Shown here piece by piece: positions 45,101 to 55,800 of a DNA stretch of 64,000 nt (the first letter of the stretch is position 1; each line of letters starts with the position of its first letter). The translations under genes and the position numbers were made by a program. The DNA is from Phyto melanocephala (taxonomy: Eukaryota; Arthropoda; Insecta; Diptera; Rhinophoridae): positions 4,941,201 through 5,005,200 of the forward strand of contig OW799237.1 in the NCBI GenBank assembly GCA_941918925.1. The letters run 5' to 3'. Under the pieces are notes generated by a model. That model worked only from the letters and a program-made list of their open reading frames with translations. It was not told the DNA's origin and made no database searches.

Positions 45101-46835
45101 TATTATAGATTTAGTTTGATTTACATTTTTGGTCGCATTATCTTCAATTTGTCCCTTGCCACAGACAAGGACATACATGCCAATAAGATTTAAACTTTTT
45201 TTCAACGCAGCGTGCCCCATGTGTTTTCTGTATTAAATATACCGCGTTACCAACTATCGCTTCCAGAACATTCTAGTATTATTGTTATAAAAGTTTGTAG
45301 AACATTGTATATCGTAACCCTTATGACAGTGCTAATATTAATAGTTAAACAAGTGCAGCTGGTACATCAGTAATACAACAGAGTGTGTTGTGTGTATATC
45401 AAATTGAGTTTGATAACAAGGTGCATACAAATAAGAGAAATAATAAATTATGGTATAAGTGTTAAAAAGCAATAAACTTTTATACTGTAAATTTCATATG
45501 TTATTTCTTTGGCAATTAAAAGAAATAAACCAACGTTTATAAAAACTATAAATGCAACAATATAATTTATTAATTGAAATAATATAAATAAACTGTTAAT
45601 ATCCTTTTTATATAAGTTTGCCGCCACTCTCGTTTACAACAGCAATATTTTCAAGAGACCGATCGCTGCGTTGACGCATAGGAATCATACCGTCTACAAC
45701 CGACCCAGTTTCCTTAAAATTTTCAACCTCTATGCGAAAGGTTGATACATTAGGTGCTCTTTCTTTGAAGATTGTGAGCAATCTCAGAATAACTTTTAAA
45801 ATTTTTTAAATAAATTTTCCATTTTTAATAATCGGAATATGTGACAGCCGCCAAATTTTAAAATTGCTACATGAGCAAAAAAATTACACTAAATTTGAAA
45901 AGTATATTCTTAATGAAACACCCGTTATTTTGCTACACTGGTTGTAGTGATGTTTGCCCTTAATGAGCAGATTTGTCAAAAATTTTAAAATTAGCAAAAG
46001 TCCTACTTATTTTGTTTTATGTGCAGAGAGAGAATATTTTCTATAGTTTGTGGTAAATAATAAATTTTAACCGCTTTCATGCTGCTGAATTGCCAAATAA
46101 GAGAACTAAACATTTTTGTTTGCTTATGTTTCGCAATACTTTTGTTTTAATTTGCTTTCTATAGCGTGTAATTTTATATTATTTAAAGTTTTTTTTTATT
46201 TTATTTTTGTTTTTGTGTGTACAACAAAACCATTAACAACATATTTTTCACAACATAAGTACACCTTATGTACCAACTAAATTTCAATTTCTTAGATGGT
46301 CGTCTTTAATATGTTTTGCGTGTTTAATGTACAAACGTAATGGTTCATCTACACAAATGTAAATTACATATAAAGATATCATCACTTTATTTTTTGTCAA
46401 GAGTACCGTTAGACACGTTTTTTTTGTTATTTTATAAATTTAAAAATTTTTTTATAAGAAATTGCGTGTGTAATTAGAGTGATACAAAATGATCTTCAAT
46501 TACAGTTAAAATAGAGCTACAAGTTTCACTTTTTTTCTTGACTTGGAAAAAGTTTTGCAACTTACCGGTTTCTGTAACAATCTTTTGATACGATCGTTTG
46601 GATCTAAATTTTTTTTGCCTCTAACTAAAACATAAATTGTACCAATATCGGGTGTGGCATCCAATAGCGCCTCTATTAGCACAGTGCCCAGAAAACCAGT
46701 GCCACCTGTTATGAAAATATTTTTGTGCGCAAAAAAATCGGCAATTGTCATCATATTGTCGTTGGTTTTGTCATTGGCCGGCAAAGGTTTCAAATTGAGA
46801 TCATGACCCCTGTCATGATCCTTCATGACCGTCAT
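42200..46835 (-). CDS. Fatty acyl-CoA reductase B, complete
   Basis: A five-exon gene for a 535-residue FAR. Coding exons, 5' to 3': 46835-46566, 44639-44135, 44064-43623, 42652-42395 and 42332-42200 (stop TAA). All junctions are GT-AG with matching phases. The start is the ATG of MTVMKDHDRG; upstream in-frame codons hit a stop without an ATG. Features: a 44-residue polar N-terminal extension, the NAD(P)H motif FITGGTGFLG, VLVRGKK, YHSAATIKF, the catalytic YTFTK near 44215, IVRPSI, the FAR_C domain in exons 4-5, and a hydrophobic C-terminus (GLPLALAIWAFLVWL) likely to anchor it in the ER or peroxisomal membrane. It makes fatty alcohols for waxes, hydrocarbons or ether lipids; the substrate chain length cannot be read. 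Length is normal for the family. Intron 1 (1.9 kb) carries a mariner remnant. Confidence 0.93.
45630..45810 (-). pseudogene. Mariner-type transposase fragment in FAR B intron 1
   Basis: On the minus strand an open stretch reads FRIEVENFKETGSVVDG, followed by MRQRSDRSLENIAVVNES. This fits the 'F.xTGSV ... ENI..V..S' segment between the two N-terminal helix-turn-helix units of the same transposase group as 22455 and 50088. GAAACACCCG near 45916 could be an end remnant. It is too short and decayed to function. Confidence 0.5.
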
Positions 46836-46847
46836 ATTTGTATAACT

Positions 46848-46926
46848 ACTATTTGTTGGAGGAGCCAATTTGATAGGAAGTTTGAACAGTTCTTTTTATA
46901 CTTTTAATAACAAAACCGGTTGTCAT
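46848..46926 (-). promoter_or_regulatory. Possible upstream ORF in the FAR B leader
   Basis: On the minus strand TTTCTTGCAG at about 46931 could be the acceptor of a 5' UTR intron. Immediately after it, ATGACAACCGG opens a frame of about 25 codons ending at TAG before the main ATG. If the transcript includes it, it could lower FAR B translation. The transcript start is unknown. Confidence 0.35.
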
Positions 46927-49158
46927 AAAACTGCAAGAAATAAAAATATAAAAAAAGCTTATTAATCATTAAATAAATAATAATGTTATTAATTTCGGTT
47001 TAAACTTCCGTTAAAATACAGATTTCACATTAAAAATATTAAAAAAATAAAAAAATAAAAAACATAAACATTAATAAAAAAAATACTAATTTCATTTTGT
47101 TAAAGACGTGTAAAAAGCACTGACAACTTTACATGCGTGCACAGTAAACTAACAACTTCACTATATTTTTTTGTTGTTTTGTAGTTTTTACTATTAAATA
47201 TTATTTATTGTTGTTATTTATCAATAAACCGTTATCTTGTGCTTAGTAAAATTTTAAATAATTATCATTTAGACATTCAAGTTTTGTTAATTTTAATGAA
47301 TTAATTTATCTTGTATTTCATATTTTTTTTAAAAAAAGTTTTAATACATTCAAATGGAATGTTGTTCCTCTTCTTATTTGCCCATTGATAAGTTTGACGT
47401 TTCGTAGAAGTGTTGCCAACTGTCTTAATCGCGTTTGATTTTATAAATACACACAAACATTTAAATCTATGTGGATACAAATTTTTTTTTTTTAATGAAA
47501 CAAAATTTCGTGTTCAATCTGCCAAATAAGATATTTTTTTTTAATATTGTTTGCTGGTAATCGCATGACTTAAGAACGGCTGATAGACAAATTATAACAA
47601 TGATTAACTACTTGAAAGTAAATGTCTAATGGGCTGTGCTAAAACTTCATTATAAAGCGTCACTTTACAATGTGCAGTTTATTCAATAAAATAAGACTGA
47701 GAGACAAATTATGACTGTTAGAAAAATTAACAGACATTGCTGAAAACAGTGTTACTATATCTGTTGTTCATTATGAGTTGTAGTTTGGTTTTCTTACAGT
47801 TTTTATTCTCTGTTTAGTTTTGTAGGCATAGTTCCTGACTGCACTGTATGTTTTGTAGTTTTCAGCTCCAAGTAAAATTTGTTGCTTTGCTGTTAGCAGG
47901 TTTGTAAGGAAGAAATATGTTCCACAGCCAGACGGACATAGCCACCACTAGAGTGCTGAGGCATAACTGATCTGGCAGATATGCGTGAATAGTCAAAAAA
48001 ATTTATTCAGTATTCAGTATTGCCAATTTTTGTATTTCATTCACTTATTAGTGCTTATAAGCTTAATACGATATAAAAAAAATATATGTTGATGGCTTAA
48101 TATAAAAAAGGCGTATTTCGGGTTTTTACTACTTTACAGGAGAGGGAATAAACTAAATAAAATTCAAAGGAATAATATGAATAAGGGCTCTTTGAAGTGG
48201 CTTTTAATACGTTTTTTTGAACCAAAGCTTATTAAATTTTTTCGTAATAATGTGTTTGTATGTGGACTACCAAACAACGGTAAAAATGAGATTTCGTTAA
48301 AAGTCGACATACGCCCTTTTTGTATTAAGCTTTCAATATGTACGTTTTAAAGCCGAAAAATGTTTTAACAATTTTTGCAGCATTTGTTCATTGTTTATTA
48401 AAACTTTCTAAAAACAAATTTTAATTGTTATTTAACAGTTTGATAAATTAGGCACGTGTGAACTAAATAAATTTATCGAACAAAGAAACATTTGTCTTTT
48501 ACTGTTGACCATGACTTGTTGTTTGTTAATGCTATTTTGCCATAATTCAAATGATTTTGCGGATTCACAATATGTGTCATATTTATTGGAATTTCACAAA
48601 TTTTTTATGTGTTGGCTTTTTTGTTTTTAGTTTTATGTATGGATTTTTATTAATAAATTTTTTTGTTTTTTGGTTTTTTAAAACTTTGTTAGTCCGTGTT
48701 GCCGTTTTTTTTTTTTTTGTATTGAGGCAGAAGAAGAAAACAATTTTTAAAGAGAAATATTTATGTCAAGGTCAATATTTGGATTTAAATAAAATGAATA
48801 AAAATCCTTTGCAATCACAAATTTATGTAAATTGAAGAAGAAATAAAAAACGTTTTTAATTTAACAAAAAATTAGTTTCTCTTTTGGGCTATTTAATTTA
48901 AGTAGCTTTTAAATATTTCCATGCTTGTGTAACAAAAAAAAGGTGTGTTAAATTTGCCAACAATTTAAAAAATAAACCACCAACAATACTTTAACAACAA
49001 TTTATTTTTAAATAAGCTATAATTTGCACTATTTTATTTTATTTAATGTTTTTATTTTGAATTTTTTTTTATATAAATAATTTTTTTATTGAGAATAAAA
49101 ATCTAATTTGAACTTGCTTATAAATTGACATTGAAATTTTTCCAAATTCATTTTACAC
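46927..49158. other. Spacer upstream of FAR B, nothing recognised
   Basis: AT-rich sequence that should contain the FAR B promoter and 5' UTR. The 94-codon frame at 48551 is Phe-rich and driven by T runs, not a credible gene. Confidence 0.45.
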
Positions 49159-49534
49159 AAGGCATATCCATAAGGTATATGCAACGGCGAATTGATACAA
49201 CAAAGCAACTTTTCATGGGATGTTTTATGTCAAGGCCAATTCGTATATCAGGGATGGAAAAGTTGATTTTACATATTAAATATAATAAAATTTGATTAAA
49301 AACAGAATATAAATTTTTTAAACACATTATTAATGACGCAAAAGCAAAAAATATACATAAATTAAGCACATTTATTGTCAAAAAAGTACACTCAAGTTAA
49401 TTGTTTAATACCGAAACCAAAATCACATTTCCTATCCCTGCATTAATAAATGAAATCAAAGCGAATTCAACCAATTTTGACAAAATGTTTCACAATCAGC
49501 TGGGCTGATAATTTCACCTGTATGAATTCGCCTT
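49159..49534. mobile_element. AAGGC-ended inverted-repeat element, 376 bp
   Basis: The left end is AAGGCATATCCATAAGGTAT; the right end, inverted, is AAGGCGAATTCATACAGGTG. The interior shares ATTGTTTAATACCGAAACC..AATCACATTTCC, TCCCTGC and AATCAAAGCGAATTCAACC with the element at 25403-26025, so they are one family. A related end (AAGGCGAATTCACAAGGTG) lies near 44946. It is non-coding. Confidence 0.65.
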
Positions 49535-50087
49535 GATTTTACATTACCTTTATTCAAACCATTTTTAGTTTGACGTTTTTATATAAATCTGATATTGATT
49601 TGTTTTTTCTAAGTTCAATGCCTTTATGTTGTAAACAAATGTGCGTGTTTTTTTTATTTAGCAACACACAATCATCAACAAAAATCAAAACGTGCATAGA
49701 ATTAATGTCTATTATTTACTAATATTTTACATATTCTCATCATAAACATATGTATAAACAAAATATGCGGAACTTTTAGTTTAAGACAAAAATTAAAAAA
49801 AAAAAAAAAATATTAATGTGGGCTTTGGGATTTTATTGTTTTGCTGGCAATATTTGCTAAGAAATTAAAACATCTTTTAAAAATCTAAAAATGTTATTGC
49901 ATTGTTTCATTTCCAGGATTAGAGATTATACACGCAAAGAAAAAAACATTGTTATTACATAATCACGACGGTCATATTATAGTTACAATTGGTTATCGGA
50001 ATCAAGTATTATTTATTTTAATTTTTATATTTATAAATATTTCATCACGATAATCAAGTGTTTGTATGTATATTATAATTTATGTAT
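49535..50087. other. AT-rich spacer, nothing recognised
   Basis: No gene or repeat end was recognised. A poly(A) run lies at about 49793-49810. Confidence 0.45.
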
Positions 50088-50988
50088 CAGGGTGTCCGCC
50101 GGGAAGGTATACCACTCGCAGTAATTCAATTGTAATCCTAGCTATATGCGATGTAGCACCGTCTTGTTGAAACCACTTGTTAGTCAAGCCCAAAGCATGC
50201 AGTTGTGGCGTTAAAAAGTTTTCAGTCATATCCAGATATCGCTTCCCCTTAACAGTTGCCGGTACGCTGTTTTTAGTTTCAAAGAAGTAAGTTGCAATGA
50301 TTCCTCCTGACCAAATTGCACACCAGGCTGTCACTTTTAATGAATGATAAGGAAACTGATGAATAATTTGAGGGGTTGTTTCATTGTTTAAAACCGACTA
50401 TTCTGTTTATTATCATATCCATTCAAATGAAAATGTGTCTCGTCACTCATTATGATTTTTTCATGAAAATCGGGGTTGTCATGGGCGAGTTGTAACATCC
50501 TTTTGGCATATTCACAGCGGCGTAATGGTCTTCTAGAAAAAGCTCTTGTGTCAACTGAATCATAAATGGAAACAAATGCAAGTCTTTGTGCAAAATTGTG
50601 GCCAAAGTTGTTCTTTGAAGACTAAACTCCTGAGCCCGGCGTTGAATTACGATTGATGGATTGTTTTGAACACTTTCTTGATCAGCAGTAATGTTTTCAG
50701 TTGATCTTGCAGTACATTGTGGTCCATGCTTGGGCCTATCAGCTACAGTGCCTATTTTTCGAAATCATTGACTACACGTTGTTTCTCCCAAAAACTTTAC
50801 GTAACTTTCTCATCTCGTCACAGTAATCGATGATTGATTTTGATAAAATGTTTTAACGATTAAATCACTTTGGTAAACCGAATATTTTTTCATAATAAAC
50901 TTGCCCCGTCTCTATTTTACGACTGCCAAATATGAACTGTCAAGACTAATGTTTACCAAAGTGGTATACCTTTTTGGCGGACACCCTG
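50088..50988 (-). mobile_element. Mariner/IS630-type transposon, internally deleted, 901 bp
   Basis: Inverted repeats of 29 bp: CAGGGTGTCCGCCGGGAAGG at the left, and CAGGGTGTCCGCCAAAAAGG at the right read inward, both continuing TATACCACT. TA lies right outside the right end and one base away at the left. The interior is a minus-strand transposase remnant that covers the N-terminal two thirds and then runs straight into the left repeat, so the C-terminal catalytic third is deleted. Confidence 0.85.
50115..50895 (-). pseudogene. Mariner-type transposase, frameshifted and C-terminally deleted
   Basis: The start is ATG near 50893 (MKKYSVYQSDLIVKTFYQNQ). Pieces in changing frames follow the expected order: IGTVADRPKHGPQCTARSTE, ENITADQESVQNNPSI and LATILHKDLHLFPFMIQLTQ. 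Then come RRCEYAKRMLQLAHDN, the first catalytic Asp in IIMSDETHFHLNGY, and the second in KWFQQDGATSHIAR. The third catalytic acidic residue and beyond are missing, because the frame meets the terminal repeat after ITIELLR. At least three frameshifts or stops are present. It is inactive. Confidence 0.82.
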
Positions 50989-52650
50989 TAGTATGATTTA
51001 CAAAATTATTATGAGGAAAATAGTTTGATGTCTTCTTGTATAATTAAAGCAACAATTAAGTTTGACACATGCGACATTTTATTAAAGAAGTTGGTATCAC
51101 TGATTTATTGTACATACAAGAAACACAATCAGCTGATTGGTTACGAGTACTTTATTAATCTGCCTTGGTAAGTACAATCAATATAACTTATAGCAAAAAA
51201 CGATAATTTGTCGTAGAAAAGAGCAAGAATTGTCATGTTACGATAATTGTATGATATTTAGATTAAACATAATAATTATAAAATATTAAAGTAATAAGTT
51301 GCAACCATTATATGTCTTAATCTACAATCATATAATTTAATCGTAGTATAATGCTCTTATGATTAACTCAACCATGTTTTTTCTTTGCGTGTAGGACAAG
51401 CTTTAATTAAACCTAATGTTACACTTTGGAAATTGCGAATTTTGTTTATACAATTTTTTTTGTTCATTTCCACCAGGCATACTTATCTAAAGACCACTTC
51501 TATATGTATAGCTTTGTTGCTGGTAAATTTTTATGTCTGTGGAAAACATTTTCACAATCAAACTTTTAAACACAATTGAATAAAAATCTTCTAAACTGTT
51601 TATATTTTGTTTAACTATGCAGTTTATTAATGACAATTAGTTTAATCGCTTAAGTAAAGATAAAAGGTCTTTAAAAAAGTCATCAAATTTAACAACAACA
51701 TTTATGATTGCTTGAATATAATAGTTTGACACAAACAAGTTTCTTATCATTAAATCGTATTGAATAAAATTTCGCACAGATGTATAAAAAATGAAGCACA
51801 CAATTAAGCACTGACCGATACAACTTCGAAACAAAAACAACCTTTAACTATTTTAAACGTTCCGCAAATAAATGGTTTTCGATAAAATTTTTATATTTAT
51901 AGGAATTAACGAAAAAAAAAAATAATGTTTGTAGCACATTTTGGGTTAAAGGTTTATTTGCTAAAACGTTTTTATAGACAGTTTTCATTAATTGCCAAAA
52001 TAAGTTTGCAAATTTAAAAAAATAAATATGTTATGGTTAATTTATAAATTATATGAATTAAATTACGCACCTTTCTAAAAAAACTTTTTAATTAGTAGAG
52101 CAAAAAATCACTTCAAAAATACACAACCGGTAGTATTGAAAAGCTGTTATTGAATGAATATAAAACGACAACAAAATACACATTTTATATAACGATCCAA
52201 TTTATTGATTACAAGATTATTTAAATATTTAATATTTATTATTCTATATTAATTTATATTTGAAATAAAACAAAAGCCACTATTGGCACGTGTTAAAATT
52301 AGACACAGTTAAATATTCTAAAAGATCTTAATTTGGAAATATACAAAAATACATTAAAAATTTTTGCGTTACTATAAGTAACAAAACACATGTCAAATTT
52401 TCATCGCTCGGATTTAAATGTTTATTATGTTGCTGTTAACAGATTTGTTTAAAAGCTTAACCAATTCTCTATTCCTTAAATCTTTATTGTTGTTGTATGC
52501 TAAATTCTAATATACATACTACTTACATACATGATAAAAAAAAATGTAAATTTTATGTTTAACAAATTAAATAAAACATTTTTATGTTTCTTTACATATT
52601 TGCTTAAATTTAAATTCGCAGTTCATTTCAGTCTTAATAAGGTTAGAAAG
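50989..52650. other. AT-rich spacer, nothing recognised
   Basis: No gene, RNA or repeat end is supported in this 1.66-kb stretch. Confidence 0.45.
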
Positions 52651-52655
52651 AGATG

Positions 52656-52831
52656 TGTTAAGGTGTTTTAGCTTCAATAATCACTTTATTAATAATTCAA
52701 CATTTCATTTTATTACAATATATATAATACAGTTACATAACTATTTATCTGTTTTCTCTTTTGACATTTACTTTAGAAAATGTAGAGTTTTCAATACATT
52801 CGTGTTGTATTAATCAACTGACAATTCAACA
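52656..52831 (-). repeat. 3' LTR of the copia-type element
   Basis: 176 bp, apparently identical to the 5' LTR. It contains a TATATATA stretch (about 52719-52728) and minus-strand AATAAA (forward TTTATT near 52683), so promoter and poly(A) elements are compact. A purine-rich tract GAAGGGAAG (forward 52833-52842) lies just upstream in element orientation and primes plus-strand synthesis. Confidence 0.93.
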
Positions 52832-52893
52832 TACTTCCCTTCAACACGAGTATATTGCTTACAAAAGGTAACCTTTAAACATATAAAATTGAT

Positions 52894-55800
52894 TTAAATT
52901 GTTTTAAATCCTAATAGATTTATAAAATGTAAATGCTTTACTTTTGACAAATTTTTTGTTAGAATGTCGGCTACCATATCCTTAGTATTTACATATTTCA
53001 ATTCAATAGTTTTATCATTTAACAAATTTCTTACAAAATGATGTTTAATATCAATATGTTTGCTAGCCGCATGATGTGTAGGATTTTTTGCTATCTGTTG
53101 GGCACTTAAATTATCGCTGTTGATTACTGTCGGTTCTTTAAAATCCATTAAACCAATTTCAGACGTAAGTGTTCTTAAGTACACAGCCTCTTTCGCTGCT
53201 GTCGCTAAAGCCACGTATTCGGCTTCAGTACTGCTCAACGCTACACATCCCTGCTTCTTTGATTCCCAAGTAAAGGCACAACCACCTACCATGTAAGTGA
53301 ATCCCGTATACGATTTTCGATCGAGAACGTTACTACCCCAATCAGCGTCGACAAAACCCTCAATCGGTTTACCAGTTTTGCGATAATGTAGTTTATAATT
53401 AATAGTACTTGATAGGTATCTCATCACGTGTTTTATACCAGCTAGGTGTTCCTTATGTGGATCTTTGTTACATTGCGCAAGTTTAGAAATTGAATGAATA
53501 ATATCAGGTCTTGTAGTAATTGCTACGTACATTAATTCGCCTATGACACCTTGGTATTCAACTTGTTCGACTCTTATGCAGTTTTTGTTGTTACAATAAA
53601 CTTGGAAACCTGCATCCAAGGGCGTGGACGATGATCGGCATTTTTCTAGTCCATGACGTTGTAATAAGTTCTTTATATATTGCTTTTGATGTAAATATAT
53701 ATCGCCTAAATCACCATCTCGTTCAATTTGCATTCCTAAAAAATATTGCAATGGGCCTTTATCGACACATTCGAAATTATTCATAATATTGTTTTTAATT
53801 AAAGATATATTCTGAACCGATCTACTAGCAATGATGATATCATCTACGTAAATACCAATTAAATCAACGCATTCGTTACTTTGTTTTCTGTATAAACATG
53901 GCTCAGTAACACAAGATGTGAAACCAAAAGATTTTAATACACCATCTAATTTTGAGTTCCACTCTCTACCCGCCTGCTTCAGTCCGTATATGGCTTTATT
54001 TAGTTTAAGGACGTGGTCAGGTTTATTTTTATCAACAAAATGTTCAGGCTGACGCATGTATACTTCATCACTTAATCCTCCATTTAAGTAGGCGGTGCAC
54101 ACATCCATTTGATGTAAATACATCTCTTGTTCTACAGCAAGAGCCAGTAGTAGTCGTATGGTAGAATATTTAAGGACTGGGGAAAATGTTTCTTTGTAAT
54201 TTAAGCCGTACTTTTGAGAACAGCCTTTTGCTACTAACCTGGCTTTAAACTTTTCAACTTTACCGTTTTTATCTCTTTTTATACTAAAAACCCATTTAGA
54301 ACCTATAGGTTTATGGCCTTTTGGCAAACTTGATAATGTCCAAGTGTGATTATTTATGAGTGAGTTATATTCCTTTTTCATGGCATTGAGCCATTCATTC
54401 GAATATGTACTATTTAGTGCTTCACTAACACTCATTGGTGCTCTCATTAAACTGTTGTCTGTTTGCAATACATTGGCAGAATTGTACATTTTCTTGGGCC
54501 TACCTGGTTTTCCTGTGCGAACAATTTTTGGTCTACCAGGTCCAACGTTTGGGTTTGTTACAATGTTTTCACCGTTCATTTCGTCCAAACTTTCGTAATC
54601 CTCGTTATTGCTTTCTGCCTCACGACTATTTGCTGTACTGGTTTCATTTGTGTCATCAGTTATAATAGCCCCTTTATCAACATTCTTTGGAAAAACGCAT
54701 TCATGTTCACTCACATCACCACACTCATCAGCTGTTACATTATCTTTGTTATTGTTCTTAAAACAAATTGTAAATAAGTCAGAATCATTACTTGAATTAC
54801 ATATGCCTTCTGCATCAAAATCATTTTCGAGAAAAATTACATCTCTTGCCACTACGATAGTTTTTTCTGTTTGGTTATATAGTCTATAAGCTTTTGCGAC
54901 GTCTGAATAACCCACAAAAACACACTGCATACCTTTTGGTTGAAATTTTGATTTAAATTTTTTGTTTAACATGATTGCATTACAGCCAAATCTTTTAAAA
55001 TACTTCACGTTGGGTCTTCTACCATTCCACAGCTCGTGCGGCGTAACATTAGGCAGTAATTTTGTTGGACAACGGTTGCGTATATAAGCAGCCGTATTTA
55101 TGGCTTCAGCCCACAAAAAATGTGGGACCTTACTTTCTTCCAGCATACATCTTGCCATCTCTGTCAGAGTTCTATTGGCCCGCTCAGCTACTCCGTTTTG
55201 CTGGGGAGTGTAACATACAGTGGTTTGTCTTTTAATACCTTGGTCATCTAAAAACTGTTGAAATTCTTGATTGATATACTCCTTGCCGTTATCGCTGCGT
55301 ATAATTTTAATTTTAGAGCCAGTCTGCTTTTCACTAATTTCTTTATATTTTTTAAAAACGCTCAAAGCTTCGGATTTTTTCTTTAAAAAATAGACTGTCA
55401 TATATCTAGAGAAATCATCAATGAAGGTTATAAAGTAGACAGATCCTCCTAAAGAACTCACCCTAATCGGACCACAAATATCTGTATGAACAATTTCTAA
55501 CAAACTGCTTGTTCGTATATTTGAGTACGTTTTAAACGGCTTACTTGTAATTTTACATAAGCCACAAATTTTACACGAATTTTTACTATGAAAATTTGCA
55601 TCGATACCATCAACAACGTTATGTTTTTTCAAATTTTCTAAATCTTTATAATTTAAATGGCCAAAGCGAGAGTGCCAAATTTGACATTTTGTCATTTTAT
55701 TATCTTTTATTGTCATTACCTTTTCTTCGTTTATAAAGTTTGCAAAAAATATTCCGCTTTTCAAATTCGCTTCAAATACAGGATTACCATTTTTTACAAT

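Noticed and set aside
48551..48835. 94-codon Phe-rich frame
   Set aside because: Built on T and TTTTG runs; hydrophobicity reflects composition rather than a membrane protein.
54356..54889. Several plus-strand frames opposite the copia polyprotein
   Set aside because: They are antisense shadows of the long gag-pol frame and have no independent support.
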